Assembly (NCBI RefSeq): GCF_964204865.1
Contig: NC_135258.1
Span: forward strand, 12,143,001-12,207,000
Source: Styela clava
Taxonomy: Eukaryota; Chordata; Ascidiacea; Stolidobranchia; Styelidae
Direction of reading: 5' to 3'
DNA: 64,000 nt
The notes under the pieces are model-generated. The model did no database searches, had not been told where the DNA came from, and saw nothing but the letters and a program-made list of their open reading frames with translations. A program made the position numbers and the translations under genes. Position 1 is the stretch's first letter. Every line of letters starts with the position of its first letter. This document shows, piece after piece, positions 1-12,887 of the stretch.

Positions 1-733
1 TACAAATATCGAGCCGTAAAAAAATTGCTCAAGGCTGCAAACTCCACACCCATGTAGAAATGATTGGCAATGACCCCAAGATGAATAATCGCAAATAAAA
101 AAACTTTATGTCTGAAATTAAACTTGGGCCAAAAAGGTCCCCTTATCTGCCTGACTATATATAGCAGGGCTGGCCAACCTGCTTTCGACCACGATCGACT
201 AAAATCTTCAAAATAGATCGCGATCGACTTATCGGTAATAAGGTCCTACACAAAAACGAATGGGCACTGAATGTGCGGATAACTGCACACACGCATACAA
301 ATATTTGAAAAATCGACAAAATATTTGTATTTTTTAAGTTCCATTAAAGTTGTTGATTTGAATATTTAATTGTGCCCGGAGTAAATGTTTCATTATTTAT
401 TTAAGATTTATTTAAATCATACAATTAAGATAAAGGACGCCTGATTTTTAGTCGTAAGTGTTGAAAATTCTTCAAGAAACCTTGTCAAGTATTATCCAAA
501 CAGCGAAGAATAAATATTCTCAAACCATGAATGTTACATGACGGCTCAAACTTCAGTATTTAGTTTACAATTTCATCCAAACGCGATTCTTCGCTTGCTT
601 AGAATTAGAACAAATTGTGCATTTTGATGCCACTGCTACCATTACGAATAAAATGTATCACACTACTCTTGGAGTGAGACAATAACTTTCGCATACTGCG
701 GAAGTTATTGTGGGATCGTTTGTCAGTCTAGAG

Positions 734-1807
734 CAGGGGTTCTCAACCTGGGGTTTGCGAACCCCCAGGGGTTCACGAGAAGATTTCTAGGGGTACTTGG
801 ATGACAGTCGAGTTTTTGTATGTTGCTGTTTTTTATCTTTTATTACTACCATGAGAAAATGCGTGCCGATTGAAACTAGACGCCAATCGAAACATAGATT
901 TTCCCAGATCTTACGTTGTTGTGATTGTGACGCATCAATGTGAAATTCAAGGCTTTGCGTACAAACTGTGAAATCTAAGACAGCGTGCTGCGAGCATTGG
1001 AGAAGTGATTATGCTTATTGCAAATTTTTATGTGTTTATTTTACATTCGAGTAGAAGATGCCCCAGGCCCAGAATACATGCAACTTGTATTTATCCAGTC
1101 AAAAACAGAACTGAAATGCTTGATTCAAAGAAATAGAAAACTTGAATTCTACAGTCAGTATATCGATGGAGATAAGTTTCCCATCCTGAGACGCATCATT
1201 GACATGTGATGCGTATTGCGGCGGCATAGGAACAACATATTTGTGCAAATCTTTTCTAAATTGAAAATTATGAAGTCGAAGAACAAGAGTAAGCTGATGA
1301 ATGACAACAATACAACCAGATACGTTGTGCGGTATCAAAACTACCTGTTGATATTAAACAGTTGCGCAATGACATACAAAAACAAGTTTCGCACTATTTG
1401 GGAAAATATTGCTGACGTTTTTCATTTTTTTTGCCAATGTATATTATTGCTTAAAAATTTTGCGTAAAAGTTGAACTTCATGGTTTATGGTCCTTGTGTG
1501 CATGTTGTGTTCAGAAATCCGCAAAAGTGTTATGCAATCCAGGCGTTCGATGGTATTTTAAGTTTGGTAAAAACGTTTGCGGCCCGCAATAAATTTCCTC
1601 ACATGAAAGTGACCCGCGACACTAAAAAGGGTTGGACATGCCTGAACTAGACGTTTTAATTTAGTTACATCTGGTCAATAAATTGGTGTTACAACAAATT
1701 GTTAGTCAGTATATCACAACTTTGTTTCGTGTCTGATTACCGGGGGTTCGCGCTGATTGTTTCGTGACTCAGGGGGTACTTGACAGAAAAAAGGTTGAGA
1801 ACACCTG
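734..1807 (-). mobile_element. hAT-type element nested in the 165-2403 element
   Basis: The left end is CAGGGGTTCTCAACCTGG and the right end is GGTTGAGAACACCTG. The flanks gtctagag and gtctctag match at 6 of 8 positions. The ends and several internal blocks match, in reverse orientation, the outer element at 12796-16308, so both belong to one family. The block around 1660-1735 (with ggtcaataaattggtg) equals the empty site that the inner hAT entered in the other copy. Only short, broken frames remain (for example 1018-1209), so no protein is annotated. Confidence 0.8.
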
Positions 1808-1818
1808 GTCTCTAGACA

Positions 1819-2126
1819 CGCGATAGGATAGAATAGGATTTGCACATTTATTCCGGGGGAGAGGAAAGCCGATATAACGGCTTAACCATATGGCGAACAA
1901 CGGCCTCTCGTCCGGTTACCATTCCATGTCGGGTGTGGGATTAGTTAGTTTTTTGTTTTCGGAAGCATGGACTTGATGGTGAAGGAAACCGACCGACGAG
2001 GAATCCTCTCGCACATAACCATCCCTGCATGGGATTCGAACCTGCAAACCCACGCAGAGTAATCAGAGGTGCGGTGGCGAGCGGATTCCTAACGCTTAGC
2101 ACGATGAGCCACACCGCCGCGCCACG
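1819..2126 (-). mobile_element. tRNA-derived SINE, near full length
   Basis: Read on the minus strand it has a tRNA-like head. A box-A-like TGGCTCATCGTGC lies at about 2099-2111 and a perfect box-B-like GGTTCGAATCC at 2032-2042. A body of about 230 bp follows, ending in a CCTATTCTATCC-type tail at 1821-1840. Related copies lie at 24063-24165, 45828-46085, 56361-56505 and 58850-58916, which defines the family inside this window. The tRNA of origin cannot be assigned by eye. Confidence 0.75.
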
Positions 2127-2411
2127 ATATTCGGCACTTCATTTTTAAACCTTGACAGCGGATAAACTTGCATTTGTTACGTGATAATATGCTTTATCGA
2201 GCTTGCTCAGACTCAAATACTGTATGTGTGTATTGAATTTTGCGCATGTAAAGTACTGTATTCTTCCTGTTGCAAAACAAACAGCTGGTTCGAGACAATT
2301 TTGGGGAGTATTTCAATAAAATTCATTCAACATCAGACGCGATCGACTGCTCGAGACGTGACGATCGACCGGTCGATAGCGATCAACGTGTTGGCCACCC
2401 CTGATATATAG

Positions 2412-5400
2412 TATTAAATTGCTATGACCAAAGCATCATTCAATAGTTGAGGCAACATGTCATGTGTGCGTGAAGTTACCTATGGATTTAGAAAAGCAAC
2501 AACAAGGCCGTCTTTCAATTCTTGGTTATATTGATGAACAGAGTATCAAACAATGATTATTTGCTTCAAAAAAACAACCATTCCAATAATTTTCATTTAT
2601 TTCGTACATACATTGAATACATTTTATTTACATTGCACCGCCATGGTAGTTTCATGAGAATAGCTGTGCGGCTACACTGTCGAGATGTATCAAATCCACG
2701 TGTCCGTGCACATTGTTCGCATCTCCCACGCGATTGCTTCTAAACTTGGGGATAATGAAATTCCAAATTTAACTTGACTAACAATTCATAGCTAAAACAA
2801 TATTATTATCACAACATGAAAAGACAAGAGAGCTATGCTCAAATATATGGACACGTCTAACTCATAAATGTAGTAACACAAGTGATCCGAGTCACACTAT
2901 ACTATAACATCAGTTACCGGTACCGCGCAGATCATCGTTCCCCACAAACAAATCTTAGCGAAGCGAGAATTACGTTGGCTTTTCAGCTGTCCTCGCGGAA
3001 TCGCCACAAGGAATCGCCATCGCTGTTTTTATTCTGATCACATCTTCGCACTCAAAAAACGAATCTCTTAAAGTTCACAGAAATTTTTGAAATAAATAAC
3101 AGTAATAGCCTTTTGGCAAAAAAATCAATCTTCAACTACTGAAATTTTCAAAGCAATTGGTCCAGTATTCGAAGAGAAAAGCGATTTCATCATGACGAAA
3201 GAGAAGAATAATAACAACAACAACAACATAATATTGAAACGATCGTTATGTACACTGACGTTTTCAAAAACAATAAACTTCAACATAATGTTCATATGTA
3301 CAAATGTGTTATTTATCTCCAGTATAGCATGGTAAAAGATGGTTTAATAGTGCTTTTAGACGTTTAATATTTCAGACAAAACCTTACTAATTTAATCCAA
3401 GTAATATTTTTGTAACTTTAGCAAGTTTTACCTAATATTTTCGCATAAAATGACTTTTATGATAAAGAAGATTGAATACGCCAGAAATAAAAAAAAATAA
3501 AGTTTTATAGAAAATTCGCACTTAATGTGATTATAGGTGAGCTACTCAGTGACAAATAGTGCCAAAAGTCTCATTGAAATATCATAAAATGACAATTCGA
3601 ATGCTCTTTTGCATAAAATGAACCTGATAGTTCTAGAGATGGACCGATACCACATTTGTCGCCAATACCAACGAATATAATAAGAAATTGATGTTTGTGT
3701 GATGTATTAATTGAATCGGATGCATTGACGCTAGTAATCCCGGTGTTCAATTGGGAAACTCATAGGGTTTGGCTACTAATGCTGGTAAAATAAATAAATA
3801 TTTACTCATCCAACCAAACTGATTCATTGATCAGTAATCAATAATTTATTTCTTCACCGTGCTGAAAGTACGAACTATAGATACTCAAATTTAATGAAAT
3901 TTAAAAAAAATCGCATTCCAGAGTGAAAGAAGACGTCGAGAACCAATACTGGTTATCGAGCGGCGGCACACTTGGGGAAGGGTGTCTCCAAAATGTCGTG
4001 TCCCACTTTCCCCACATGTCCCACTTGTACCACGTGTCCAACCATGTAATATTAAAAATATCAATATAAAAATTTGGCAGAGGCAAAACCCAAATTAGTT
4101 GAGCTAGTTTGACTGATAAATAGCTAAAAACAGGTCTGAATTCTGTTTCCGTTTCTACTCGCGGGGATGGGGACGAGCATGGCTCAGAATTAAAGAGGCA
4201 AATACCGCGGACATAATCCCTCCACGCGAAAAATAATGTCAACATCTTTATTCTAAATTATTTTTCACAACATTATGGATCACACCAAGAAGCTAAATAT
4301 ATTGAAAATATCTGTGTACATATAGCCAATACAAACAACGATACCGAAAAAATTGCCGATATTACTGTTAACCAATATCGACACATAGTTAGTCCATGTG
4401 AGTAAAATCATGCGTTACTCCATAACCTGGTTTGGAAAGTTGACTTTTATATGAGTTGTTTTGCAAACCTCGCGAGCCGCCAAAATATTTATGTAGACAA
4501 CAATCCGGACGTAAAATATGTATATATTTAGTAGTGTGTCCTCGTTTATCTAAAATCATAATGATCTCATTCACATAACATTGTTTAGCGCAGTGAACAG
4601 TCTATACGCGTACGTGACACATTGCAATAATGTTGCAAATGATTAACTCGCCCTCGAGACCCGGCAAAAATACCAATGGAAACGTTTGTGAGTCAATATT
4701 CATTGGCGTTTTAATATTTTCAGAAATTAAATTTTAAAATATTAAAATAAATTCTTTAACGATTTGGTTTCTGTCGTGCAAGAAAATTTTCCCATGGATT
4801 GATATTCCAACTCAGGAAGTGGGTTTTTTTTCATCTGCTGACAGGAAGTATGCCGAAGATCTTATGGTTTTGGATCTGCTTTCTAAATCGGTGGGAATTA
4901 TCACTCTGTGAACATCACGATAAAGACAGAAAAAACTCATGCATGGTTGGTGAATATTACCAGGCATAACTAGATTTAAACTGGGACTTCAGAGTACATA
5001 TTCATTACCACGCCCGACCATAAGTTATCACATGTGGTCAAATACATTACTATTTCATCATATTGTGGGAGTAATTCCCAAACCGGGGCTAATTAGTCTA
5101 CTCACAAGGTGGTAATTTGACAATTTTCTGAGGCTTATTCAGAGACGTTCACTGTAGAAAGTGTGCATTGTCACTGTGTTGAGTCACGCAGTCAAAGACA
5201 TAATACCAATTTTTCGCCGTGCAGATTCTAAGCTGAAAGACTACAATATGAATATCATCCCATCCTTTCTAATAAGGCATCAAAAATTTGGATTCGATGT
5301 CCTTTAACTTATTGCTATGGAGTTGATTCTCTACAATGACAGCCATTGAAGGACGATGACGATGAGAATCAGATAGGATGTTGAAGTCACGGGTTACACG

Positions 5401-5541
5401 GAAACACAACAAAGCGTAATTTTGCTTACATCATGACTTTTTCCTATTATATATATATATATATAACTAATCTTTGGATTTTTGATAACAATCGAATGCT
5501 ATCGTCTCCATATACAATTATCATCATCAGCACTTCTCACC
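2412..5541. other. Intergenic DNA with dispersed repeats, no gene seen
   Basis: No exon chain with splice sites and conserved protein could be assembled. About 2805-3260 resembles two other places in the window (about 25200-25420 and 57230-57600). Shared features are an 'agagc.atgct.aaatat.tggacac' block, a 'tttcaaagcaattgg' block and a run of aacaacaac ending near 'gaaacgatcg', so it is an interspersed repeat. At 3975-4045 short tgtcccac-like units recur. A short (AT)n run lies at about 5450-5466. Confidence 0.55.
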
Positions 5542-6207
5542 TACCTTGATATATACCGTATCCTTCCAAATAGGCAGAACTAGAGGTTGAAAATTTCCTC
5601 TGTCCCAACTTGTAGCAGAGATAATTCCTATAAATCAGAATCGTCAACAGTCAGTCCACATATTGTAAAATCAACTATAGGAAACTCCACATCACTTCTT
5701 TATCTGCGTTATTTACCATCCAGATCCTAGAACAAAAATGAAAGATTGCATACATCTACTACACAAGGATAGACTAAATATTAACAAAATGAGGTTAATT
5801 ACATATACATGCCGTGTATTAACTTTATTATCCAAATTTTATATACGGGCATTCGACGATTAACGTAATTAATCTTTGATAATAACCCAAATCTAGTTCA
5901 AAACAGAGAGTAAAAATATTAGTTAGACGAACATGGATATTAGTAATACAAATCGCCAGTCGAGGCTTCCATTAATCAGTCATCACATTCACATGGTTTC
6001 ATTTCATTTTAAATTCTCATTCGACCCTGTGCTGTGATGCTCGTGTTAGGATATAGCGGAGCTCACTTAATCAATTTTTCAGTAATTTTGGCTCAACGTG
6101 TATTATGTGATAAATTGGTGCGCTTGGGTGCCATCAATCACAAACTGGTAGTTTTCTGTCTTACGTTGACGCAGTCTACGAAGTCAGCCTCAGGTAAATA
6201 GTTAGAT

Positions 6208-6502
6208 CAGGGGTTCCAAGGCTTCTTTCAGGACGACTCCAAAAACAACTTTTAAGTGATGTCACAATAAGCACCTACATTATTTATAGCATAAGCATAG
6301 AGCGATGCCTATGGACCTGTTTTACAGTAAGCCATGCTACAAACTGCTAAATTTAACATGGTTTGTCAAATCCTAGATGATTTGTACATCCATCCTCTAC
6401 CATACCTCAGCGACCCCACCGACCCCATGACCTGTTTGCGACCCTATCTATTTACCACTCCGACCCAATTTGGGGTCGCGACCTCTGGTTTGGGAACCCC
6501 TG
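6208..6502. mobile_element. hAT MITE in the upstream region of dioxygenase copy 1
   Basis: The ends are CAGGGGTTCCAAGGC and GGTTTGGGAACCCCTG. They are flanked by a perfect 8-bp target duplication agttagat (6200-6207 and 6503-6510). The corresponding place in copy 2 (near 16860) is an empty site, so insertion postdates the duplication. It has no coding capacity. Confidence 0.9.
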
Positions 6503-6888
6503 AGTTAGATATATTAACAAACCGCAAAGCTGTTTACCTCGCTTCACAGTCACATTACTGTTGTCTGACGAAAACAGATTCTCTCCTGGCTAACGTTTCT
6601 GATCACATATTTAATCAGGTCAATAGAATCAAAAGCTGTATCAGTTGGTTGGTAGTATCGCGAGCATGCATATGGTGTTTTGCTATCCAATAATTTATTT
6701 ACTTCTTTAATCTTATATTATTTTATTCACGTTTTATTTTTATATGAGGGTTCATTTCCCTCTCTCGCGACACGACTTGTATTTATACAATATTATTACT
6801 TTCATATGCATGTGGTTTTTATGTAGTGAGACCAAACTTTATTTGATTTCTGGAGAGTAGGCCATAAATGTCAGGTTCATAAACAATT

Positions 6889-9555
6889 ATGACAGATGAA
6901 ATTCCAATAGTTGATCTATCAAAATGTGGACTTCAGGTTGATGATGCAGAAATATGTGATGAAACCATACATGATGTGGGGAAGATCTTATACCGCGCAT
7001 TCACGACATCCGGATTCGTCTACTTGTCAAATCACGGATTACCAAGGTAAAGATGAATATATATTTTATTTAATCACTCCATATATAAGGTCCTCTGTCT
7101 ATCACCCGTTCTATCTGAATCTTAAAAAACGTATTAGGCTTTTTTATCTATCGTATTATCTGAGATGTGACATTGCCGAATTGTGAAAACTAGAAAAGCC
7201 GAGACATTAAATGAAACCGTGCGATTGTAAATGGATAAAGCAGTGTTTCCAACTTTGTGTTTATGTCTAGTGAATCGATTGATGGAGTAAACAAAGTCGC
7301 AGAAGAATTTTACTCACTTCCTCTAGAAGAGAAAAGAAAATTTTACCTTAAAAAATTAGAATTTGGATATGATCCAGTCGGAAGCGGAAAGTAAGCATTG
7401 GCAATTCGCCATTTGGTGAAGTTCTCAAAATATACATGTTGTGGTGCATTAACTAATCGTTAACAAAATTTTTGTTTGATGAACAAAATAGCTGGAGTTC
7501 GAATATTTGATATTAACGATTTTCATCTATTTTTCAACATGGCTAACCCAAAACGAGAGTTCGATTACTACGAAGGATTTCGTATCGCTGGTTCCGCCAT
7601 GGAAGACGAAAGTACACCCTGGCCCAATGTTCCAAAGTTTAAAGAAAAGCTTTTAGCATTAGCTGATATATGTAAAATACTCGAGATGAGACTGTTAAGA
7701 GCTCTCGGAAGTGCAATGCGATTAAAAGTAAGTTCGTTCATCACGCTAGACTTCGCAGAAATACAGTATTAAGATAATAATACGTTTCTAAACTTGCTGT
7801 GTTTCCCCGAAAATGAGAGCTACCCTGAAAATAAGACCTAATCAATAAAACGAATGTTTTTTTTGCAGAGTCGTTAAAAGAAATCTCTCCTATACGTTTT
7901 AAATGATTAATCTGAAACCTGTGCGAGAGGAGAAGGTTCAATGACCTGAGATAGGGTTATTTATAATTAAATGGATATTGCTTTTCATATTTTGTATATT
8001 TAAAAATCTCGTAATTCTCTACTTTGTAATTTTGTTTTTATTAAATGAAAATATAAGGCATTCTCCGAAAATAAGCCCTAGTGTTGTTTTTTGAAAGAAA
8101 ATTCAAAAAAAAAGGGGTTTTATTTTCGGGGAAACATGGTAGTCACTGTAAACAAAGAACTGCACTGTCACTGTAAAAGTCCAACTTTCCTGTTTTTTTT
8201 ATAATACAAAAATAAAAAATTTGAAAGATACCACTTTCATAAGTAACCGACCTCCCACTAGCGTAAGTCATCAGAATTGTCTGAATATATTTCCCAACCT
8301 CCTCTGAGATGAATATGAATGGTTAGGAGAGGAAATCTTACTTTATATTTGCGTGTAGTATTATTATTATTAGTTTCTACCTATTTGGTATTATTGTAAT
8401 GCATATGTATATATATATGCATGATTTATAAACTATTCAAAATGTACAAAAACCAGAGTATAAGTTGCACATATCGCAAGAAAGAATGCGTCAATAAGGG
8501 TTGGGAACATCTAGTCTAATATTTTAATAGATTGATCTAATTTAATGTGATCATACCGCCAGTATGGGCACGGCAGTTTAACTATATAAATTAAACCACT
8601 TTTGATTTCAAAATATTTTTTACAGGATCCTGAATATTTTTGTAAATGCCATTCGCTGATGAATAAAAAGGGAAATATGACAATGATAAAAATTGTGAGT
8701 TATCCGCCAGTTCCCACCGATGATACTCTAAAAGAAAACCAATTCCGTATAGCTGACCATACAGACCATACAACATTGATTCTGTTATTCCAGGATCAAA
8801 ATGGAGGATTACAAGTGAGCGTAGATTCGTAATATTGTTTGCAAATTGTTTAAATGGACCGTAGAAATTTACTGTTAATCAGTTATTAGTCTCTTGCGAG
8901 ACAATGCCAGTATCCAAAATGCAATCGACATTCAAGATTGCTGGTGACAACGAAGTGGGGTCCGTAAACCACGCAGCCTGGAGAAAATTTGACGAAATCG
9001 ATTTGATAAATATATATCACTATTTATTGAGTTTAAGTTACATCAACTATATTAATCCAGATAATTGAGTAACGTTGTACATGATCAATGTTCATTTTAG
9101 GTAATGAATGAGAAAGGAGAATTTACTGATGTTACACCCATACCAGGAACAATAATCGTAAATCCTGGCGAAACGATGCAGAAATGGAGTGGAGGAAGAC
9201 TACGTGCAACGGTATTTACGTATTACTAAATTATTTGTATATGTCATATTATATTAAACTATAAAGCCACTTCATTGTAAGGAAGTATTGATAAATGATG
9301 TTTTTCAATATTCTAAAGAATCTAAAAAGTCGCTTTCTGTTAATTCAGCGTCATCGTGTAATGCCACCTCGCGATCAAAGTAACAGGATGAATACACGAA
9401 GATCAATCGTGTATTTTGGCCAAGCTGATGATAACGCTTTGATGGAGGAATTCGAGTATGAAGATGGGTTTGGTCACAAAACATCTAATGATGAAACCGA
9501 CAAGATTACAGTAAAGGAATACACAGATAGGCGTTTCATGGAAGTATTCCCGTAA
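6889..9555 (+). CDS. 2-oxoglutarate/Fe(II)-dependent dioxygenase, copy 1
   Basis: Soluble oxidoreductase of the isopenicillin-N-synthase-like family, with a DIOX_N domain followed by a 2OG-FeII oxygenase domain. Exons: 6889-7046, 7271-7390, about 7538-7727, 8626-8814, 9101-9211, 9349-9555 (stop TAA), giving about 324 residues, the usual family length. Exon 1 encodes IPIVDLSKCG and the SGFVYLSNHGLP core of DIOX_N. Exon 4 holds the HxD iron ligands in ADHTDHTTLILLFQDQNGGLQ. Exon 6 holds the distal iron histidine (RHRV) and the RxS 2-oxoglutarate site (RRSIVYF). All catalytic residues are present. The start is the first ATG before PIVDLS. All junctions are GT-AG except the start of exon 3: exon 2 ends in phase 2 (AA|gtaagc), but no in-phase AG precedes the conserved NPKREFDYYEGF segment. 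The substrate is unknown. It is one of two tandem paralogues. Confidence 0.88.
7797..8141. mobile_element. MITE with GTTTCCCCGAAAAT inverted ends (intron 3 of copy 1)
   Basis: The left end ctgtgtttccccgaaaat and right end attttcggggaaacatgg are inverted repeats, with a second inner pair (aataagacct and aataagccct). Copy 2 of the gene lacks the block at the same intron position (near 18355), so it inserted after the duplication. A fragment of the same family (ggtcttattttcgggtaaacacgg) lies at about 28120-28172. The target duplication is not clear. The superfamily is uncertain. Confidence 0.7.
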
Positions 9556-9843
9556 TGGTGATAAAAAGATTATGACTCACAATCTTTATTTTGATCAAAA
9601 TCGAACATAAGTATAAAATAGCTAGAGATTACAGCATGGAAAATATGTGAAAATAGCTCATCTGTAGTGAATCTGTGAATAATTTCCGAATAGTGATCTG
9701 ATCTAATCTATCAAGCAACTCGTCTCAGGAGACCTTTTTACTTCTATGATCATCAGTATATCTATCTACTCGATGTTTTTACTTTTAGAATTTGCATTTT
9801 TCAAAATTTTATCTTGTAATCAGCACGTAAATTGTGATTAAAA

Positions 9844-12502
9844 CAGCCATGCAGATGCTAAAATCTGTTGGTGAAAATGTATTGGTGCAAATGTCCGTGA
9901 GTGCAAAAGTATACAAGTGCAAATGTACGCGGGTGCAAACGTGCTGTCACCTACAGCAACTTTTATATGTTGTAAATCCAATTATAGGTTATGTTCAATT
10001 TTCCTCGTCTCTCAGTGGTATTGTGATAAAACGAATATATTCAGAATCACATGTGCATTTTAATTAACCGATAATATTATTTCCGATTCTCAAAAAAATT
10101 TGCAATGCCATCACATGATTATTACAAAATAAAAGTCTCAACACCTGATTACTGTATAGCTGCCCACAGTTTTACTGTCAGCATCCAAGTATTATTACTA
10201 AAGTAAACAATAACGAAAGTATAAACATGCTAAACTGTCAAATAGTTATCAATTCATCATATTTGCACTTGAACCACATGCAGATATGTCTGCCTGTAGG
10301 GTAATTCTGCTTTTGTCAACAGTTGGCATTGCGATGAACGGTATAAAAAAGTATTAGAGGCACACAAGTTTATTTTCGAAACTTTACTTGAGATTTTCAA
10401 GTATGAATCAGCATTAGAATACAGACTTCCAGTTTTAATTTGCTATTCAGTGTTGAACTCATATCAGAATGATGATTTTTGGAATTCGAGTTGATACATA
10501 TAATTAGGTGTTTCACTACAGGCACAGGGCCGCACAGCTGATTCATTTTAGGCGAAGTTGGTTTGTTTTAATTATGTAATTGCATATGCAAGAACTGTTA
10601 GGATTATCTATTGATGATCCGATGATTTCTTCTTTACATTTGGGCATAATGAATTAATTTCTAGCATTGATTTCTCACTACCTGAATCCTGTCATGATAC
10701 CAAATTATTAGCGACATGTACTTCTGATTTTGTCACCTGATGACAATTTTGTGTCTATTTCGTTCAATATTTTTTTTCTTACAGCCTCGCTTATTCAACA
10801 TTCTGAAATTAATGTCCAAAACTCCAATCATTACCGCTAGTTCAAATGAAAGGGATTGTCAGCAAATTCCAGTTGAAAAGTAGCTACCGGCCATGACATT
10901 TTATTCCGTCGGTTCATAGTTAGTATGCTTTTACTGTACTACGCTTCGGACCCCACAGCTGTACATAAACAGAAGATTTAACGGCCCCAATAAGTGCGAC
11001 TTGCCACGAGCCGAATAAGCGCATAAAATTTTATGGCTCCGTCTCCGGATGTCGTCGAGTATAAGCGACGTGATTGTGACCGAATTAGGCGATTTATGGA
11101 TCTTCCCCTGACTTTTGACCAAATTCTTCCCATACTTTACCATTTCAATATTTTCGGTGCTTATTTTAAGAGTGGTTTTGCAAGTTGGGGCCTGTAAAAT
11201 GGGGTATTTTTGTTTCCAACCATCATTCTGATTTATAGCATACAACAATCTGTTTTTGGACACGTAGTGGACATAACGATCGTTTCAATATTATGTTGGT
11301 CTTGTTGTTGTTGTTCTTTGACACTTTTTGGACATCTAGTGGAAAATATAAAAAAAACGCTTTTCTCTTTCATTACTGGACCGATTGCTTCGAAATTTTT
11401 ACTGGTTAAAGATGAAATTTTTCTCCAGAAGGCTATTACTTTTATTTATTTCAAATATTTCTGTTAGCTCTGTGAGATTTCTTTTTGTTTGCTATGACGT
11501 CACCGAACGTTCTGCGGACGCATAGCCGACACTCCTCTTCTTTTTGATCACGTGCCATCGAACGTCGATGGTTCGTAACGAAGTCCTTGCGGTACTTTGC
11601 TACGATTTTTTCCTACGCTGTCCTACTACGGTACCGGTACTGTACCGTACAGTATTGCAATAATGTTAGTTTTCTTTTCTGCGGGGACGTTACCGTACCG
11701 CCTTAGCGAAAGTTTGAAGTCCTACTGTACTGCTTCGCTTGGTGTGAATATATTTGTAGACTGTGATCTGACGGTACGGTAAACCGTACTGCGAACACCC
11801 GTGTCCATATATTTGGGCGTAGCTCTCTTGTATAAAAGTACCGGTAAAGAATTTTAGCTTAGTCTATCACAACTATTTATACACTCATTTTTGATTACTG
11901 CAATTAAACTGAAACTCCTAAGAAGACAAAGTGATCATTGAATTATTTGATATATATTTAAATATCCGAAACTCAACTAAAAACTAACGAATAGATTTCA
12001 AAAACGCGAAAACGAGGTAAAGTTTACGACAACGCCTGAAAATCTGTCTGAGCGAGAAAAGTATCTGGGCGGATGCGGGACTAAGTAACTTTTTGCATCT
12101 TGTTGATTGGCCAATGTCGCGAAAGAAACAAAGAAGTCGATGCTCGGGGAAACATCCATTCGGTCCTCAACTTCCATTTGAAGCCCTTGTTCCTGGCGAA
12201 TCCTGACATATTCAGTTTCGATTTCTAAAAAAAATCCATTCTGTTCTATTCTGTATCACACATAGCAATTTTTTGAACATCAGTTCTCTCAGAAACTCGC
12301 GTTTCGCGGCCTCAGACCAGACCATCTGTTACAGTCAAACTTGGCAATTACAAATTTCAAAACCCCCCTCCCTTTTAAAATTCCTGGCTACGCCCGCGAG
12401 TGGCAGCCCTGACCGTGAAGCCATACGATTTCAATTTCGACAAAGAGAATGAAATAACCAACCAAGTGTTGCAACTTCTACGCATTGTATATATCCTCAT
12501 TG
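9844..12502. other. Intergenic DNA between the duplicated blocks
   Basis: No gene is seen. At 9865-9950 a unit 'gtgcaaatgt.cg.g' repeats several times and resembles the arms of the foldback at 23146-23330. A compact region at 11625-11790 is rich in overlapping palindromes built on tacggtac, taccggtac and ccgtac. A short gttgttgtt run lies near 11300. The small open frames here have no recognisable protein features. Confidence 0.5.
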
Positions 12503-12887
12503 CCTTGATATACGTATCCTTACAAATAGGCAAAACCAGAAGTTGGAAATGCCTTATAAAGTTCTATCCCAGATGAAGGTGATTCCTCTGGATCAGAATC
12601 GCTAACATTCAACTCACAGATTGTAAAATCCAATCCAACTCCATATTATTCCTTTATCTGCGTTAACCATCCAGATTCTGGAACAAAAATGAAAGATTGC
12701 ATCCATCAACTACACGGGGATGGGCTAAACATTAATAAAATTAGATCAATTACATTTGCATATCGTGTATTGATTTTATTGTACACCTTTTATATCAGGG
12801 GTTCTCAACCTTTTTTCTGTCAAGAGTCACGAAACAATCAACGAGAACCCCCAGTATTCTGACACCGAACAAAGTTGTGATATAGTC

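Larger units (their letters stand above)
165..2403. mobile_element. hAT-type transposon (outer element of a nest)
   Basis: The left end begins CAGGGCTGGCCAACCTG and the right end finishes GTTGGCCACCCCTG, giving imperfect terminal inverted repeats of the hAT type. It is flanked on both sides by the identical 8-bp duplication atatatag (157-164 and 2404-2411), the target-site size of hAT elements. The subterminal parts are rich in the motif cgatcgac. No transposase frame is left. Most of the interior is taken up by a second element (734-1807) and a SINE (about 1819-2126), so the original element was probably near 0.85 kb and non-autonomous. Confidence 0.85.
5542..9843 (+). repeat. Segmental duplication, copy 1
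   Basis: This block aligns by eye over nearly its whole length to 12503-20033, through intergenic DNA, exons and introns alike. For example 'tatccttccaaataggcagaac' aligns with 'tatccttacaaataggcaaaac' on the left, and 'ttcaaaattttatcttgtaatcag' with 'ttcaaaactgtatcttgtaagcag' on the right. Copy 1 carries two insertions absent from copy 2 (6208-6502 and 7797-8141). Introns are well conserved, so the duplication is fairly recent. Confidence 0.85.

Noticed and set aside
3901-4245. 114-codon minus-strand open frame
   Set aside because: It has no start context, domain or splice partners and lies over low-complexity tgtcccac repeats.
6334-6693. 119-codon open frame upstream of dioxygenase copy 1
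   Set aside because: It runs across the border of a MITE with a perfect target duplication and is absent in copy 2, so it is not a conserved gene.
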